The position numbers and the translations under genes are program-made. A stretch of 64,000 bases of DNA, taken from NCBI RefSeq assembly GCF_020215705.1, contig NZ_JAIWNB010000020.1, positions 62,001 through 126,000 of the forward strand. The letters run 5' to 3'. The stretch's first letter is position 1. Every line of letters begins with the position of its first letter. This DNA is from Nonomuraea aurantiaca. Its GTDB lineage: Bacteria; Actinomycetota; Actinomycetes; Streptosporangiales; Streptosporangiaceae. Positions 43,285 through 50,407 of this stretch are shown in pieces. The notes under the pieces were generated by a model. The model saw only the letters and a program-made list of their open reading frames with translations. It made no database searches and was not told the origin of the DNA.

Positions 43285-44421
43285 ATGACCCGTCGCTATC
43301 AGCGGCGTGCGCTCACCCTGATCTTGGCGACGTCCGTGGCCTTGTCGCAGGTCACGCCCGCCGCGCATGCCGATCCCCGCCCCGCCACCATTGAGGCGTG
43401 GCAGCAGTCGACGAGCGTCCGCCTGGACGCCGACGGCTCGCTCTCCGACGTTACCGCGCTCTCGTCAGGCGATGTCTGGGCCGTCGGCCAGCAGGAGATC
43501 TGGGACGTCTGGAAGAACCGCGGCACGGTCCGCCACTGGAACGGCTCCACCTGGTCCGAGGTGACCCTGCGCGACGCCACCGGCGCCGGCAACCTGCGCG
43601 GGGTGGCCGCGACCTCACCGTCCGACGTGTGGGCCGTGGGCGACGGTCACGACGGCCTGCCCTACCTCGCCCACGGAGACACCGGCGGCTTCGATCGGGT
43701 CAGGGCGCAGGGGATGCGCGGGGGCGACTGGCTCGGCGGCATCGACGCCCGGCCGGGGCGCGTCGTGGCCGTCGGCAGCCGCGACGACTCCTGGCTCATC
43801 CTCACCGGCCAGGGCGGGGAGTGGACCACCCAGGACTCCCCAAGGGACGACGACGGAAAGGTCCTGGAGCCGGGCGCGCTCTATGGCGTGTCCAACGGGT
43901 TCGCCGTCGGCGACACCGGCCGGGCACCGCTGATCATGCACCTGTCGGGCGCCACCTGGAAGCCCATGCGCGTGCCCGACATTTCCGGCGGCTATCTGCG
44001 CGACATCCAGGTCGACGGCCCCAAACGGGCGCTGGCCGTGGGCGGGGTCTACCGCAGCGACGGCGAGGTGGATCCGCTCGTCCTGTCGTGGAACGGCAAG
44101 CGCTGGAAGCGCGAGCGGCTGCCCGAGACCGAGTCCCGGCTCTACGGGGTCACCGGCGACGGCAAGGGCCGCTTCTGGATCTCCGGCTTCGACCCGTCGC
44201 GGGCCGCCGAGCCGTTCATGATGCGCTGCGAGAAGAGCGACTGCGAGATCATCCGGGGCGGCGCCGCGAAGGGCAAGGACAGCGTGCGGTTGCAGGCGGT
44301 CACCTACCTCGAGGGCAAGGGCGACGTCTGGGCGGTCGGTCACGCCGTGGACGCCCGCGAGCGCTACACGGACGTGGTGGAGTTGTTCGGGCCCAGGGAG
44401 CCTTCGCTGAAGGACTCCTAG
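43285..44421 (+). CDS. Secreted propeller-like protein with DVWAVG repeats
   Basis: A 378-residue secreted protein with a signal peptide (about 1-29, ending AAHA). The mature part repeats the strand motif DVWAVG (in SSGDVWAVGQQ, SPSDVWAVGDG and KGDVWAVGHA) and HWNGSTW/SWNGKRW, the pattern of a beta-propeller made of WD-like blades. No catalytic residues stand out. A role in binding or adhesion outside the cell is inference. ATG 43285 is preferred; TTG 43279 would add only two residues. A 14-bp direct repeat follows the stop codon (44421-44451). Confidence 0.72.
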   Translation: MTRRYQRRALTLILATSVALSQVTPAAHADPRPATIEAWQQSTSVRLDADGSLSDVTALSSGDVWAVGQQEIWDVWKNRGTVRHWNGSTWSEVTLRDATGAGNLRGVAATSPSDVWAVGDGHDGLPYLAHGDTGGFDRVRAQGMRGGDWLGGIDARPGRVVAVGSRDDSWLILTGQGGEWTTQDSPRDDDGKVLEPGALYGVSNGFAVGDTGRAPLIMHLSGATWKPMRVPDISGGYLRDIQVDGPKRALAVGGVYRSDGEVDPLVLSWNGKRWKRERLPETESRLYGVTGDGKGRFWISGFDPSRAAEPFMMRCEKSDCEIIRGGAAKGKDSVRLQAVTYLEGKGDVWAVGHAVDARERYTDVVELFGPREPSLKDS

Positions 44422-44444
44422 CCGGTCTCAGAGCGCGGCCGGTC

Positions 44445-44903
44445 TCAGAGCACGGCGCCGTCGTCCCAGCCGTCGTTGGGCGGGCCGTCGCCCATCCGCA
44501 CCACCAGCGCCACGAAGCCGCCGATGAACGCGGCCACCGCGGTGAAGAGCGCCCAGCCCTCCATCTGCCAGTTGGCCATCGCGGCGATCAGCAGGTAGGC
44601 GGGGCCGCCGAACAGCGCCACCCAGGCGAGCTTGGTCGGCAGGTCGAGCTTGGGCAGCGGCGGCGGGGGCGGGGGCACGAAGCGCTCCTCGCCGTCCCCA
44701 TCCTCGTCGAGGTCGTCGTCGCCCTGCTCCGCCTCCACGTCGGCGTCCTCGTCGACCGCGGGTTTGACCACGCGGGGGACAGGCTCGACCGGTACGTTCT
44801 CGCTGTCCGGCCATGGCTGGTCGGCCGAGTCGCGCTCGGCTGTGTCGTTGAAGGACGCGACGATCTGCCGCCAGACCTCGTCCTCGTCACTCTGGGGCGT
44901 CAC
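44445..44903 (-). CDS. Acidic-linker two-helix membrane protein
   Basis: A 152-residue protein. The N-terminal 75 residues are disordered and very acidic (many Asp/Glu), followed by a proline run, then two membrane helices (about 93-112 and 117-137) and a short tail. GTG 44903 begins it. The same protein type often lies beside the esterase and acyltransferase genes in actinomycetes. It lies downstream of the esterase gene on the same strand with a 46-base gap. The function is unknown. Confidence 0.75.
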   Translation of the reverse strand: MTPQSDEDEVWRQIVASFNDTAERDSADQPWPDSENVPVEPVPRVVKPAVDEDADVEAEQGDDDLDEDGDGEERFVPPPPPPLPKLDLPTKLAWVALFGGPAYLLIAAMANWQMEGWALFTAVAAFIGGFVALVVRMGDGPPNDGWDDGAVL

Positions 44904-44949
44904 CTAGATCGGCCTCTCCGCAGCGATCGCGACTTCCCCCTGGGTGCGA

Positions 44950-45708
44950 TCAGTCCCTCTGCAAGGGTACCGAGGCATGTGTCCGGATGAAGTCGAGGCT
45001 ACCGGCAAAGATCTTGTCGGCATCGTTGTCCAGCGTCGCAACATGGTAGCTATCGGTAAGCTCCTCGATCGTGGCCTGCGGTACGTTCTGGCGAATGATC
45101 TCCACGCTCCTCGGTTTCACCACATGGTCCTCGGTGCTGTGGAAGACCAGCAGCGGCTGCGTCACCTTCACCAGGTCGGCCTGGACCAGCGACCACAGGC
45201 CGGGCAGCGAGGCGGCCGCCTTCACCGGCGTGCGCGCGTAGGCCAGCTCGGTCACGCCCGGCTTCTTGACGTCGTTGGCCACCCCAGGCACCGACGGCAG
45301 GAACCACTTGAGCACCGGGGCCAGCATCAGCAGCGGCACGTCGCGCACGATCGACGGGTTGACCACGACGACGCCGCGGATCGCGTCCCCGTGCACCTCG
45401 GCCAGCCGCAGCGCCAGGCAGCCGCCCAGTGACAGCCCCGCCACGAACACGTCCGCGCAGCGGCCCTGGAGGTCCTCGAACGCCTTCTCGACCTCGGCGT
45501 ACCAATCGTCCCAGCGGGTGCGGTTCATCTCCTGCCAGGTGGTGCCGTGTCCGGGCTGGCGGGGGAGAGAGACGCTCACCCCCTGCCCGGCGAGATACTC
45601 GCCCCAAGGCCGTAACGACTGCGGGGTGCCCGTGAAGCCATGGCACAGCAGTACGCCGACCTGTCCTGCTTCATGGTGATAGGGCTCCGCGCCTGGCATG
45701 AGCGGCAT
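44950..45708 (-). CDS. Carboxylesterase / monoacylglycerol lipase-like alpha/beta hydrolase
   Basis: A 252-residue cytoplasmic esterase of the Est30 type. The nucleophile elbow GLSLGG has Ser93, and Asp194 (STEDHV) and His222 (SYHVAT) complete the triad; HGFTGTP near 23-29 forms the oxyanion hole. ATG 45708 has GAGGAG five bases upstream; the frame continues upstream, but not as plausible protein. It is divergent from the plsC-like acyltransferase gene, and the pair suggests lipid turnover. Confidence 0.92.
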   Translation of the reverse strand: MPLMPGAEPYHHEAGQVGVLLCHGFTGTPQSLRPWGEYLAGQGVSVSLPRQPGHGTTWQEMNRTRWDDWYAEVEKAFEDLQGRCADVFVAGLSLGGCLALRLAEVHGDAIRGVVVVNPSIVRDVPLLMLAPVLKWFLPSVPGVANDVKKPGVTELAYARTPVKAAASLPGLWSLVQADLVKVTQPLLVFHSTEDHVVKPRSVEIIRQNVPQATIEELTDSYHVATLDNDADKIFAGSLDFIRTHASVPLQRD

Positions 45709-45744
45709 AACAGCTCCTCGATGGGATTTCATCCCGGAATTGCC

Positions 45745-45761
45745 CGATCGTCGCACGATCG
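45745..45761. promoter_or_regulatory. Palindrome between esterase and acyltransferase genes
   Basis: CGATCGT-CGC-ACGATCG is a perfect 7+3+7 inverted repeat in the divergent promoter region. A small hairpin GGGAT-TTC-ATCCC lies next to it (45723-45735). It is a candidate operator for both genes. Confidence 0.5.
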
Positions 45762-45855
45762 AGGTGGATTGTGCGAGAGGTGAGGTAGGAGCATCGGTCC
45801 TGAGATGCGAAGATGATTTTGCTTGCAGACCGCGCTGTGGAGAAGAGGTGGCCGG

Positions 45856-46557
45856 GTGTTCTACTGGGTGGTCAAGGCCATCTTGGGGCCGATCCTCCGC
45901 GTCGTCTTCCGGCCATGGGCGGAAGGTGTGGAGAACGTGCCCAGGCAGGGGCCGGTCATTCTGGCCGGAAACCATCTGTCGTTCGCCGACCACTTCTTCG
46001 GGCCGCTGCATCTGCGCCGCAAGGTCATCTCGCTCGGCAAGTCCGACTACTTCACCGGGCGCGGCGTCAAGGGCTTCTTCACCCGGCTGTTCTTCAGCGG
46101 CGTCGGCACCGTGCCGATCGACCGCTCGGGCGGCAAGGCCAGCGAGGCCGCGCTGCGCACCGGCATGCGGGTGCTGCGCGAGGGCAACGTCCTGGGCATC
46201 TACCCGGAGGGCACCCGCTCACCCGACGGCCGCCTGTACAAGGGCAAGACGGGCGTCGCCCGCCTGGCCCTCATGTCGCGGGTGCCGGTGATCCCGTGGG
46301 CCATGGTCCACACCTTCGAGATGATGCCCCCCGGCCACCCGCTGCCCAAGCTCGGGATCCGGCCCGGGGTGCGGTTCGGCAAGCCGCTCGACTTCTCCCG
46401 CTACTACGGGATGGAGGAGGACCGGCTGGTGCTGCGCGCCGTCACCGACGAGATCATGTACGCGCTCATGGAGCTGTCGGAGCAGGAGTACGTCGACAAG
46501 TACGCCGCCAGCGCCAAGGTCGAGATGGAGCGCGCGGCCCGGGCCGCCAAGGGCTGA
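45856..46557 (+). CDS. 1-acyl-sn-glycerol-3-phosphate acyltransferase (PlsC-like)
   Basis: A 233-residue lysophospholipid acyltransferase. The catalytic NHLSFAD motif (His40, Asp45) and PEGTRSPDG near 107-115 define the family; an N-terminal helix (about 2-18) anchors it to the membrane. It makes phosphatidic acid from lysophosphatidate and acyl-CoA or acyl-ACP. GTG 45856 has AGAAGAGG about eight bases upstream; the longer TTG start at 45823 is less likely. It is divergent from the esterase gene. Confidence 0.92.
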   Translation: MFYWVVKAILGPILRVVFRPWAEGVENVPRQGPVILAGNHLSFADHFFGPLHLRRKVISLGKSDYFTGRGVKGFFTRLFFSGVGTVPIDRSGGKASEAALRTGMRVLREGNVLGIYPEGTRSPDGRLYKGKTGVARLALMSRVPVIPWAMVHTFEMMPPGHPLPKLGIRPGVRFGKPLDFSRYYGMEEDRLVLRAVTDEIMYALMELSEQEYVDKYAASAKVEMERAARAAKG

Positions 46558-46614
46558 CCACCGCTCATCGCGGCGATCGCCCTGCCGCCTGCTCGGTCTC
46601 GCGCCCGGCGGTAG

Positions 46615-47070
46615 TCATTGCCGTAGTGCCTGCTCGGTCTTGCGCATGGCGGTGGTCATCGTCTCCAGCTCGCCGCGGGTCATCCGGTCGATGAGGTAGG
46701 CCCGGACGACCGCCACGTGGCCGGGGGCGACGCGCTCCAGGCAGCGGACGCCCGCCTCGGTCAGCACGGCCAGCACGCCGCGCTCGTCGGACGGGCAGGT
46801 GGTCCGCTCGACCAGGCCCGCCTTCTCCAGCTGCCCGATCTGGTAGGTCAGCGCGGACTTCGACACCACGACACCCCTGGCCAGCTCCGTCATGCGCATC
46901 TGGCGGTCTGGGGCGTCGGCCAGGCGGGCCAGGACCTCGTACTGCGGGTGGGTCAGCCCGGCCGCGGCCTTGAGCTGCTCTTCGATGCGCCGCTCCAGCA
47001 GGTGGGAGGTGGACAGGAAGGCGCGCCAAGCCGCCATCTCCGTCTCGTCGAGCCACGCGGTGTCCGTCAC
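46615..47070 (-). CDS. MarR-family transcriptional regulator
   Basis: A 151-residue winged-helix regulator. The helix-turn-helix region RMTELARGVVVSKSALTYQIGQLEKAG (two stretches, about 58-84) and wing RTTCPSDERGVLAVLT fit MarR proteins. Cys105 in the wing could be redox-active, but there is no further evidence for that. It is divergent from doxX, with two matching operator boxes in the gap, so it most likely represses itself and doxX and is released by a small molecule or oxidant. Confidence 0.92.
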   Translation of the reverse strand: MTDTAWLDETEMAAWRAFLSTSHLLERRIEEQLKAAAGLTHPQYEVLARLADAPDRQMRMTELARGVVVSKSALTYQIGQLEKAGLVERTTCPSDERGVLAVLTEAGVRCLERVAPGHVAVVRAYLIDRMTRGELETMTTAMRKTEQALRQ

Positions 47071-47089
47071 GGCGTCCAGTGTACTTGTT

Positions 47090-47134
47090 GTTCAGATTTG
47101 AACTTCCGGGTAGAGTGCTGGTTCAAATCTGAAC
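47090..47134. promoter_or_regulatory. Paired MarR-type operator boxes
   Basis: GTTCAGATTTGAAC (47090-47103) and GTTCAAATCTGAAC (47121-47134) are exact reverse complements of one another, and each is itself nearly palindromic (GTTCA...TGAAC). The centres are 31 bases apart, three helical turns. They fill the gap between marR and doxX. Confidence 0.85.
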
Positions 47135-47154
47135 TACTGCCTTATGGAGTGCGC

Positions 47155-47583
47155 ATGCTTGACCAGTCACGTTCCGTAGCGATCCTGGTCGCCCGCGTGG
47201 TCGTCGGCGGGATCTTCCTGGTGCACGGCTACCAGAAGTTCGCCACGATGGGGATCGCCGGGACCACCAAGTTCTTCGAGTCGGCCGGGATCCCGCTGGC
47301 CGCGGCCGCCGCTCCGGCGGTGGCGGTGCTGGAGGTCGCGGGCGGCCTGGCGCTGATCCTCGGCGTGGCGCTGCCCGTGGTGGGGACGCTGCTGGCGCTC
47401 GACATGGCGGGCGCGATCCTGTTCGTCCACGGGGCCAACGGGTTCGCGGTGGACAAGGGCGGCTTCGAGTTCGTCCTGTCGCTGGCGGCGGGCGCGCTGG
47501 CCGTCGGCTTCAGCGGAGGCGGCGCGCTCGCCCTCGACCGCGTGCTGTCCCGCCGCCGCACCCCTGAGAACGTCGCGGCCTGA
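47155..47583 (+). CDS. DoxX family membrane protein
   Basis: A 142-residue protein with four membrane helices (about 10-28, 46-66, 70-90, 103-125), starting MLDQSRSVAILVARVVVGGIF and carrying the family's HGYQKF segment. DoxX proteins in actinobacteria act in membrane thiol/oxidative stress complexes (as with SodA and SseA in Mycobacterium). ATG 47155 has GGAG six bases upstream. The MarR boxes lie just upstream. Three 15-bp repeat units begin after its stop codon. Confidence 0.9.
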   Translation: MLDQSRSVAILVARVVVGGIFLVHGYQKFATMGIAGTTKFFESAGIPLAAAAAPAVAVLEVAGGLALILGVALPVVGTLLALDMAGAILFVHGANGFAVDKGGFEFVLSLAAGALAVGFSGGGALALDRVLSRRRTPENVAA

Positions 47584-47690
47584 CCGCCAGCGGCTGACAC
47601 GCCAGCGGCTGACACGCCATCGCCTGACCGCCGGGCCTCCGTCGTCGGGCCTCCGTGGCGCGATGCTCAGGAGCCGCCGTGGCGCGGCGC
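47584..47690. repeat. 15-bp tandem repeat after doxX
   Basis: CGCCAGCGGCTGACA occurs at 47585-47599 and 47600-47614, followed by a decayed third unit to 47629. GGGCCTCCGT is then also doubled. No gene or terminator stands out in this 107-base gap between convergent genes. Confidence 0.8.
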
Positions 47691-48557
47691 TCAGGTCAGG
47701 TGGGCGCGGATCTGCTTGATGTGCTCGGGAGTGGTACGGCAGCAGCCGCCGATGAGCGAGGCGCCGGCCCGTTGCCACTCCTCGGCCGCCTGGCCGTACT
47801 CCACGGGCTCGGCGGTGCCGCGCCACCGGCCCTGCTCGGCGTCCCAGTATTCGCCGGAGTTCGGATAGACGACCACCGGCAGGCCGCCGGCCAGCGTGGC
47901 GATGAGGCCGGGGATGTACCGCGGCGCGGTGCAGTTGACCCCGACGGCCACCACCTGCGAGCTGCCGGCGAACAAGGCGGCGGCCTCGGCGATCGGCGTG
48001 CCGTCGTTGAGGTGCGCGGCGTCGCGGCAGGAGAAGCTCACCCACGCCTTGACCGAAGGCGTCTCGGCGAGCAGCCTGGCCAGCGCCCGCGCCTCCGGGT
48101 AGGACGGGATGGTCTCGCAGGCGAGCAGGTCGGGCCCGCTGGAGGCGAGGATCTCCCAGCGCGGCCGGTGCCACGAGAGCAGGCCCAGCTCGTCGAGGTC
48201 GTAGTCGCCGGTGTATTCGGCGCCGTTGGCCAGGTAGGCGCCGTAGGGGCCGATCGAGGCAGCCACCAGCCCGCCCCCGGCCTCGTCACGGGCCTGGGCG
48301 GCCAGCTCGACCGAGAGCCTGATCAGCCGCTCGGCCTGCGCCTCGTCGAGGCCGCGCCGGACGAACCCCGGGATCGACGCCTGGTAGCTCGCGGTCGTGG
48401 CCACGTCGGCGCCGGCCGCGAAGTAGTCGGCGTGCACGCGCCGGATCAGCGCCGGATCCTCCACCAGCAGCCGCGCCGACCACAGCTCGTCGCTCAGGTC
48501 GGCGCCGAGCATTTCGAGGCGGGTGGCCAGGCCACCGTCCAGGACAAGGGTGCTCAC
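47691..48557 (-). CDS. mmuM: Homocysteine S-methyltransferase
   Basis: A 288-residue zinc methyltransferase that uses S-methylmethionine (or SAM) to methylate homocysteine to methionine. The zinc ligands are in VNCTAP and GGCCRTTPEH near the C-terminus, and the N-terminal VLDGGLATRLE is typical of MmuM. GTG 48557 is used because VSTLVLDGG matches family N-termini; the ribosome binding site GGAGGG lies unusually close (about two bases). It is a lone gene between convergent doxX and the otsB gene. Confidence 0.9.
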   Translation of the reverse strand: MSTLVLDGGLATRLEMLGADLSDELWSARLLVEDPALIRRVHADYFAAGADVATTASYQASIPGFVRRGLDEAQAERLIRLSVELAAQARDEAGGGLVAASIGPYGAYLANGAEYTGDYDLDELGLLSWHRPRWEILASSGPDLLACETIPSYPEARALARLLAETPSVKAWVSFSCRDAAHLNDGTPIAEAAALFAGSSQVVAVGVNCTAPRYIPGLIATLAGGLPVVVYPNSGEYWDAEQGRWRGTAEPVEYGQAAEEWQRAGASLIGGCCRTTPEHIKQIRAHLT

Positions 48558-48645
48558 CCCTCCAGAGTATGGTGCCGCGCGTACTCGACAGGACTTTCCG
48601 GCTCGGATGAACGACTCGAATGAGACGGGTGAATTTCCGGCCGGG

Positions 48646-49464
48646 CTATTGCGTTTGCCGGTTGTCATGGAAAGCGCGGATTATCTCGTCCAGCATGGCC
48701 GGGACGTCGGCCGGGCCGGCCACGGTGAAATCGGCCTGCCGGGCCAGTTCGTCGCCTGTTTCGCTGTTGGCCACCGCCACTCTGACCCCGACGAACTCCG
48801 GGTCGCCTTCCTCGCGCGTACGCAGGGCCTCGAAGGCGCGGGCGTCGGACAGGTCGTCGCCGAAGTACCAGGCCCTGGTCAGGGCGCCGCTCTCCGCCTC
48901 GACGACGGTGCCCTTGTCGCCGTGCACCGGCGGCTTCAGCTCGACCACCATGCGGCCCAGCTGCTCGGCCAGGCCCAGCTCGGCGGCCTTCGCCGACGAC
49001 CACCTCTCCACCACGCCACGCAGCGCCGGATCCGCTCTGTAGTGCAGCGCCACCATCAGCGCCTTGTCCTCCACCAGCACCTTGCCCGGCAGGTCGCGGG
49101 CGGCGTCGGCGACCAGGCGGCGGATGACCGGCGCCCATGACTCAGCCTCACCGGCGTTCCTGATCTCGCCGTCGACCACCGTCTGCAGGCCGTACAGGCC
49201 GAAGAGCCGCACGCCGGGGGCGCAGGAGAAGCGGTCGCGCAGGAACGCGGCGGGGCGCGCGGAGACGACGGCGACGCGGGCGAACAGCTCCGCCAGCGCG
49301 CTCAGCCGCTCCACCGCCCCGGGGACGGGGAGCACCGCGTCCGGATCGTTCATGATGGGCGCGACAGTGCCGTCGAAATCGAAGAAGAAACCCGATTCCC
49401 GGGCCGCGGAAACAGTGGCGGAGATCGCCTCGGCGAAGCGCAGCGGTGCGCGAGAGGTCGCCAT
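48646..49464 (-). CDS. otsB: Trehalose-6-phosphate phosphatase
   Basis: A 272-residue HAD-superfamily phosphatase. DFDGTVAPI (29-37) holds the nucleophile and general acid aspartates, SARPA is motif II, the lysine is in HGDKGTVV, and GDDLSDARAF is motif IV. This is the OtsB layout, with a cap domain around 110-190. It makes trehalose from trehalose-6-phosphate in the cytoplasm. No otsA is present in the window. Its start is 42 bases from the stop of the Crp-type regulator gene upstream on the same strand, so they may be co-transcribed. Confidence 0.92.
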   Translation of the reverse strand: MATSRAPLRFAEAISATVSAARESGFFFDFDGTVAPIMNDPDAVLPVPGAVERLSALAELFARVAVVSARPAAFLRDRFSCAPGVRLFGLYGLQTVVDGEIRNAGEAESWAPVIRRLVADAARDLPGKVLVEDKALMVALHYRADPALRGVVERWSSAKAAELGLAEQLGRMVVELKPPVHGDKGTVVEAESGALTRAWYFGDDLSDARAFEALRTREEGDPEFVGVRVAVANSETGDELARQADFTVAGPADVPAMLDEIIRAFHDNRQTQ

Positions 49465-49506
49465 GTACGGTGACGATAGAACAGCCCGCCGGACTCCGAT
49501 AGACGC

Positions 49507-50223
49507 CTATTCGTCTTTCGGGGAAACCTTGCCGGAGTTCGTTCCGCCGCCGGCCGGAATGCCGGCCGGAGTGGTCTTCGCGATGCGGGCGAGCGCTCCG
49601 GCGTCCTTCACCGTCACCTCGCCGTCGCCGATCTCGACGAGCTCGCGACGCTCGAAGGAGCGCAGGGCCCGGTTGACGCTCACCCTGGTCGCCCCGATCT
49701 CGGCCCCCAGGCCCGCCTGCCCGGCGTGCAGTGGGACCCGGCCGCCCTCGCTCCGTCGTACCAGCCACTTGGCCACCCGCGCGGAGACGTCGAGCACGAC
49801 CGCGTCCGTGAGCCGCTCGTCGAGGTCGCGCACGGTCTGGGCGAGCGTACGCATGAGCCGGGCCGCCACCGACGGCTCGGTGGCGATCACCTCGAGCACG
49901 GCCACGCTTGGCAGGTAGGCCACCTCCACCGGTGTGAGGGCCGTCAGCGTGGCCCGGTGGGTGCCCTCCACCAGGAGCGTCGTCTTGTCGAACGCCACGG
50001 GTGCGGCGTCCACCGACAGCACCACCTCCCGGCCGTCGACGCTCACCCGCCCGGCCTTGACCCGGCCGTCGAGCAGCACGATCAGCTGGTCGGCCGGGTC
50101 GCCCTCGGTGCAGAGCACCTGCCCCGCCGGGTAGCGCCGCTGCCGCGCGACGGACTCCAGCCTGCGCAGCCCTTCTTCGCCCAGCTCACGGAACATCGGG
50201 AGGGCGGCCAGCGTGTGCGTCAT
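49507..50223 (-). CDS. Crp/Fnr-family transcriptional regulator
   Basis: A 238-residue regulator with an N-terminal cyclic-nucleotide-type sensor fold (about 10-125: FRELGEEGLRRLESVA, then GDPADQLIVLLDGRVKAGRV) and a C-terminal winged helix (about 160-215: AEIGATRVSVNRALRSFERRELV). The cAMP phosphate-binding arginine of Crp is not evident at the expected place, so the ligand is uncertain. It begins at ATG 50223 and lies upstream of otsB on the same strand. Confidence 0.9.
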   Translation of the reverse strand: MTHTLAALPMFRELGEEGLRRLESVARQRRYPAGQVLCTEGDPADQLIVLLDGRVKAGRVSVDGREVVLSVDAAPVAFDKTTLLVEGTHRATLTALTPVEVAYLPSVAVLEVIATEPSVAARLMRTLAQTVRDLDERLTDAVVLDVSARVAKWLVRRSEGGRVPLHAGQAGLGAEIGATRVSVNRALRSFERRELVEIGDGEVTVKDAGALARIAKTTPAGIPAGGGTNSGKVSPKDE

Positions 50224-50295
50224 GTATCAGGTGATACACCACGGCCGTGCCCGGTGATGCGGCGGCCGTCCAGCCCGCGGGCCTAGCGTGCGGGT

Positions 50296-50373
50296 ATGGC
50301 GAGATTCGTGGTGCAGCTGGCGTTCGACGGCGATCCCCGGCGGCTGGCCGTCCGGCCGGCGCATCGGGAGCAT
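50296..50373 (+). pseudogene. Truncated YCII-like gene fragment
   Basis: ATG 50296 begins MARFVVQLAFDGDPRRLAVRPAHREH, which reads like the first 26 residues of an actinobacterial YCII-related domain protein (conserved FVVQL...DPRRLA.RPAHRE). After this the likeness stops and the frame runs into the antisense of the VIT-domain gene, while the rest of the domain (a further 60-70 residues) is absent. It is probably a deletion remnant. The rest of the 184-base gap 50224-50407 shows nothing else. Confidence 0.6.
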
Positions 50374-50407
50374 CACCCCATACCCACAGGTCACACCGGC
50401 GGTGCCG

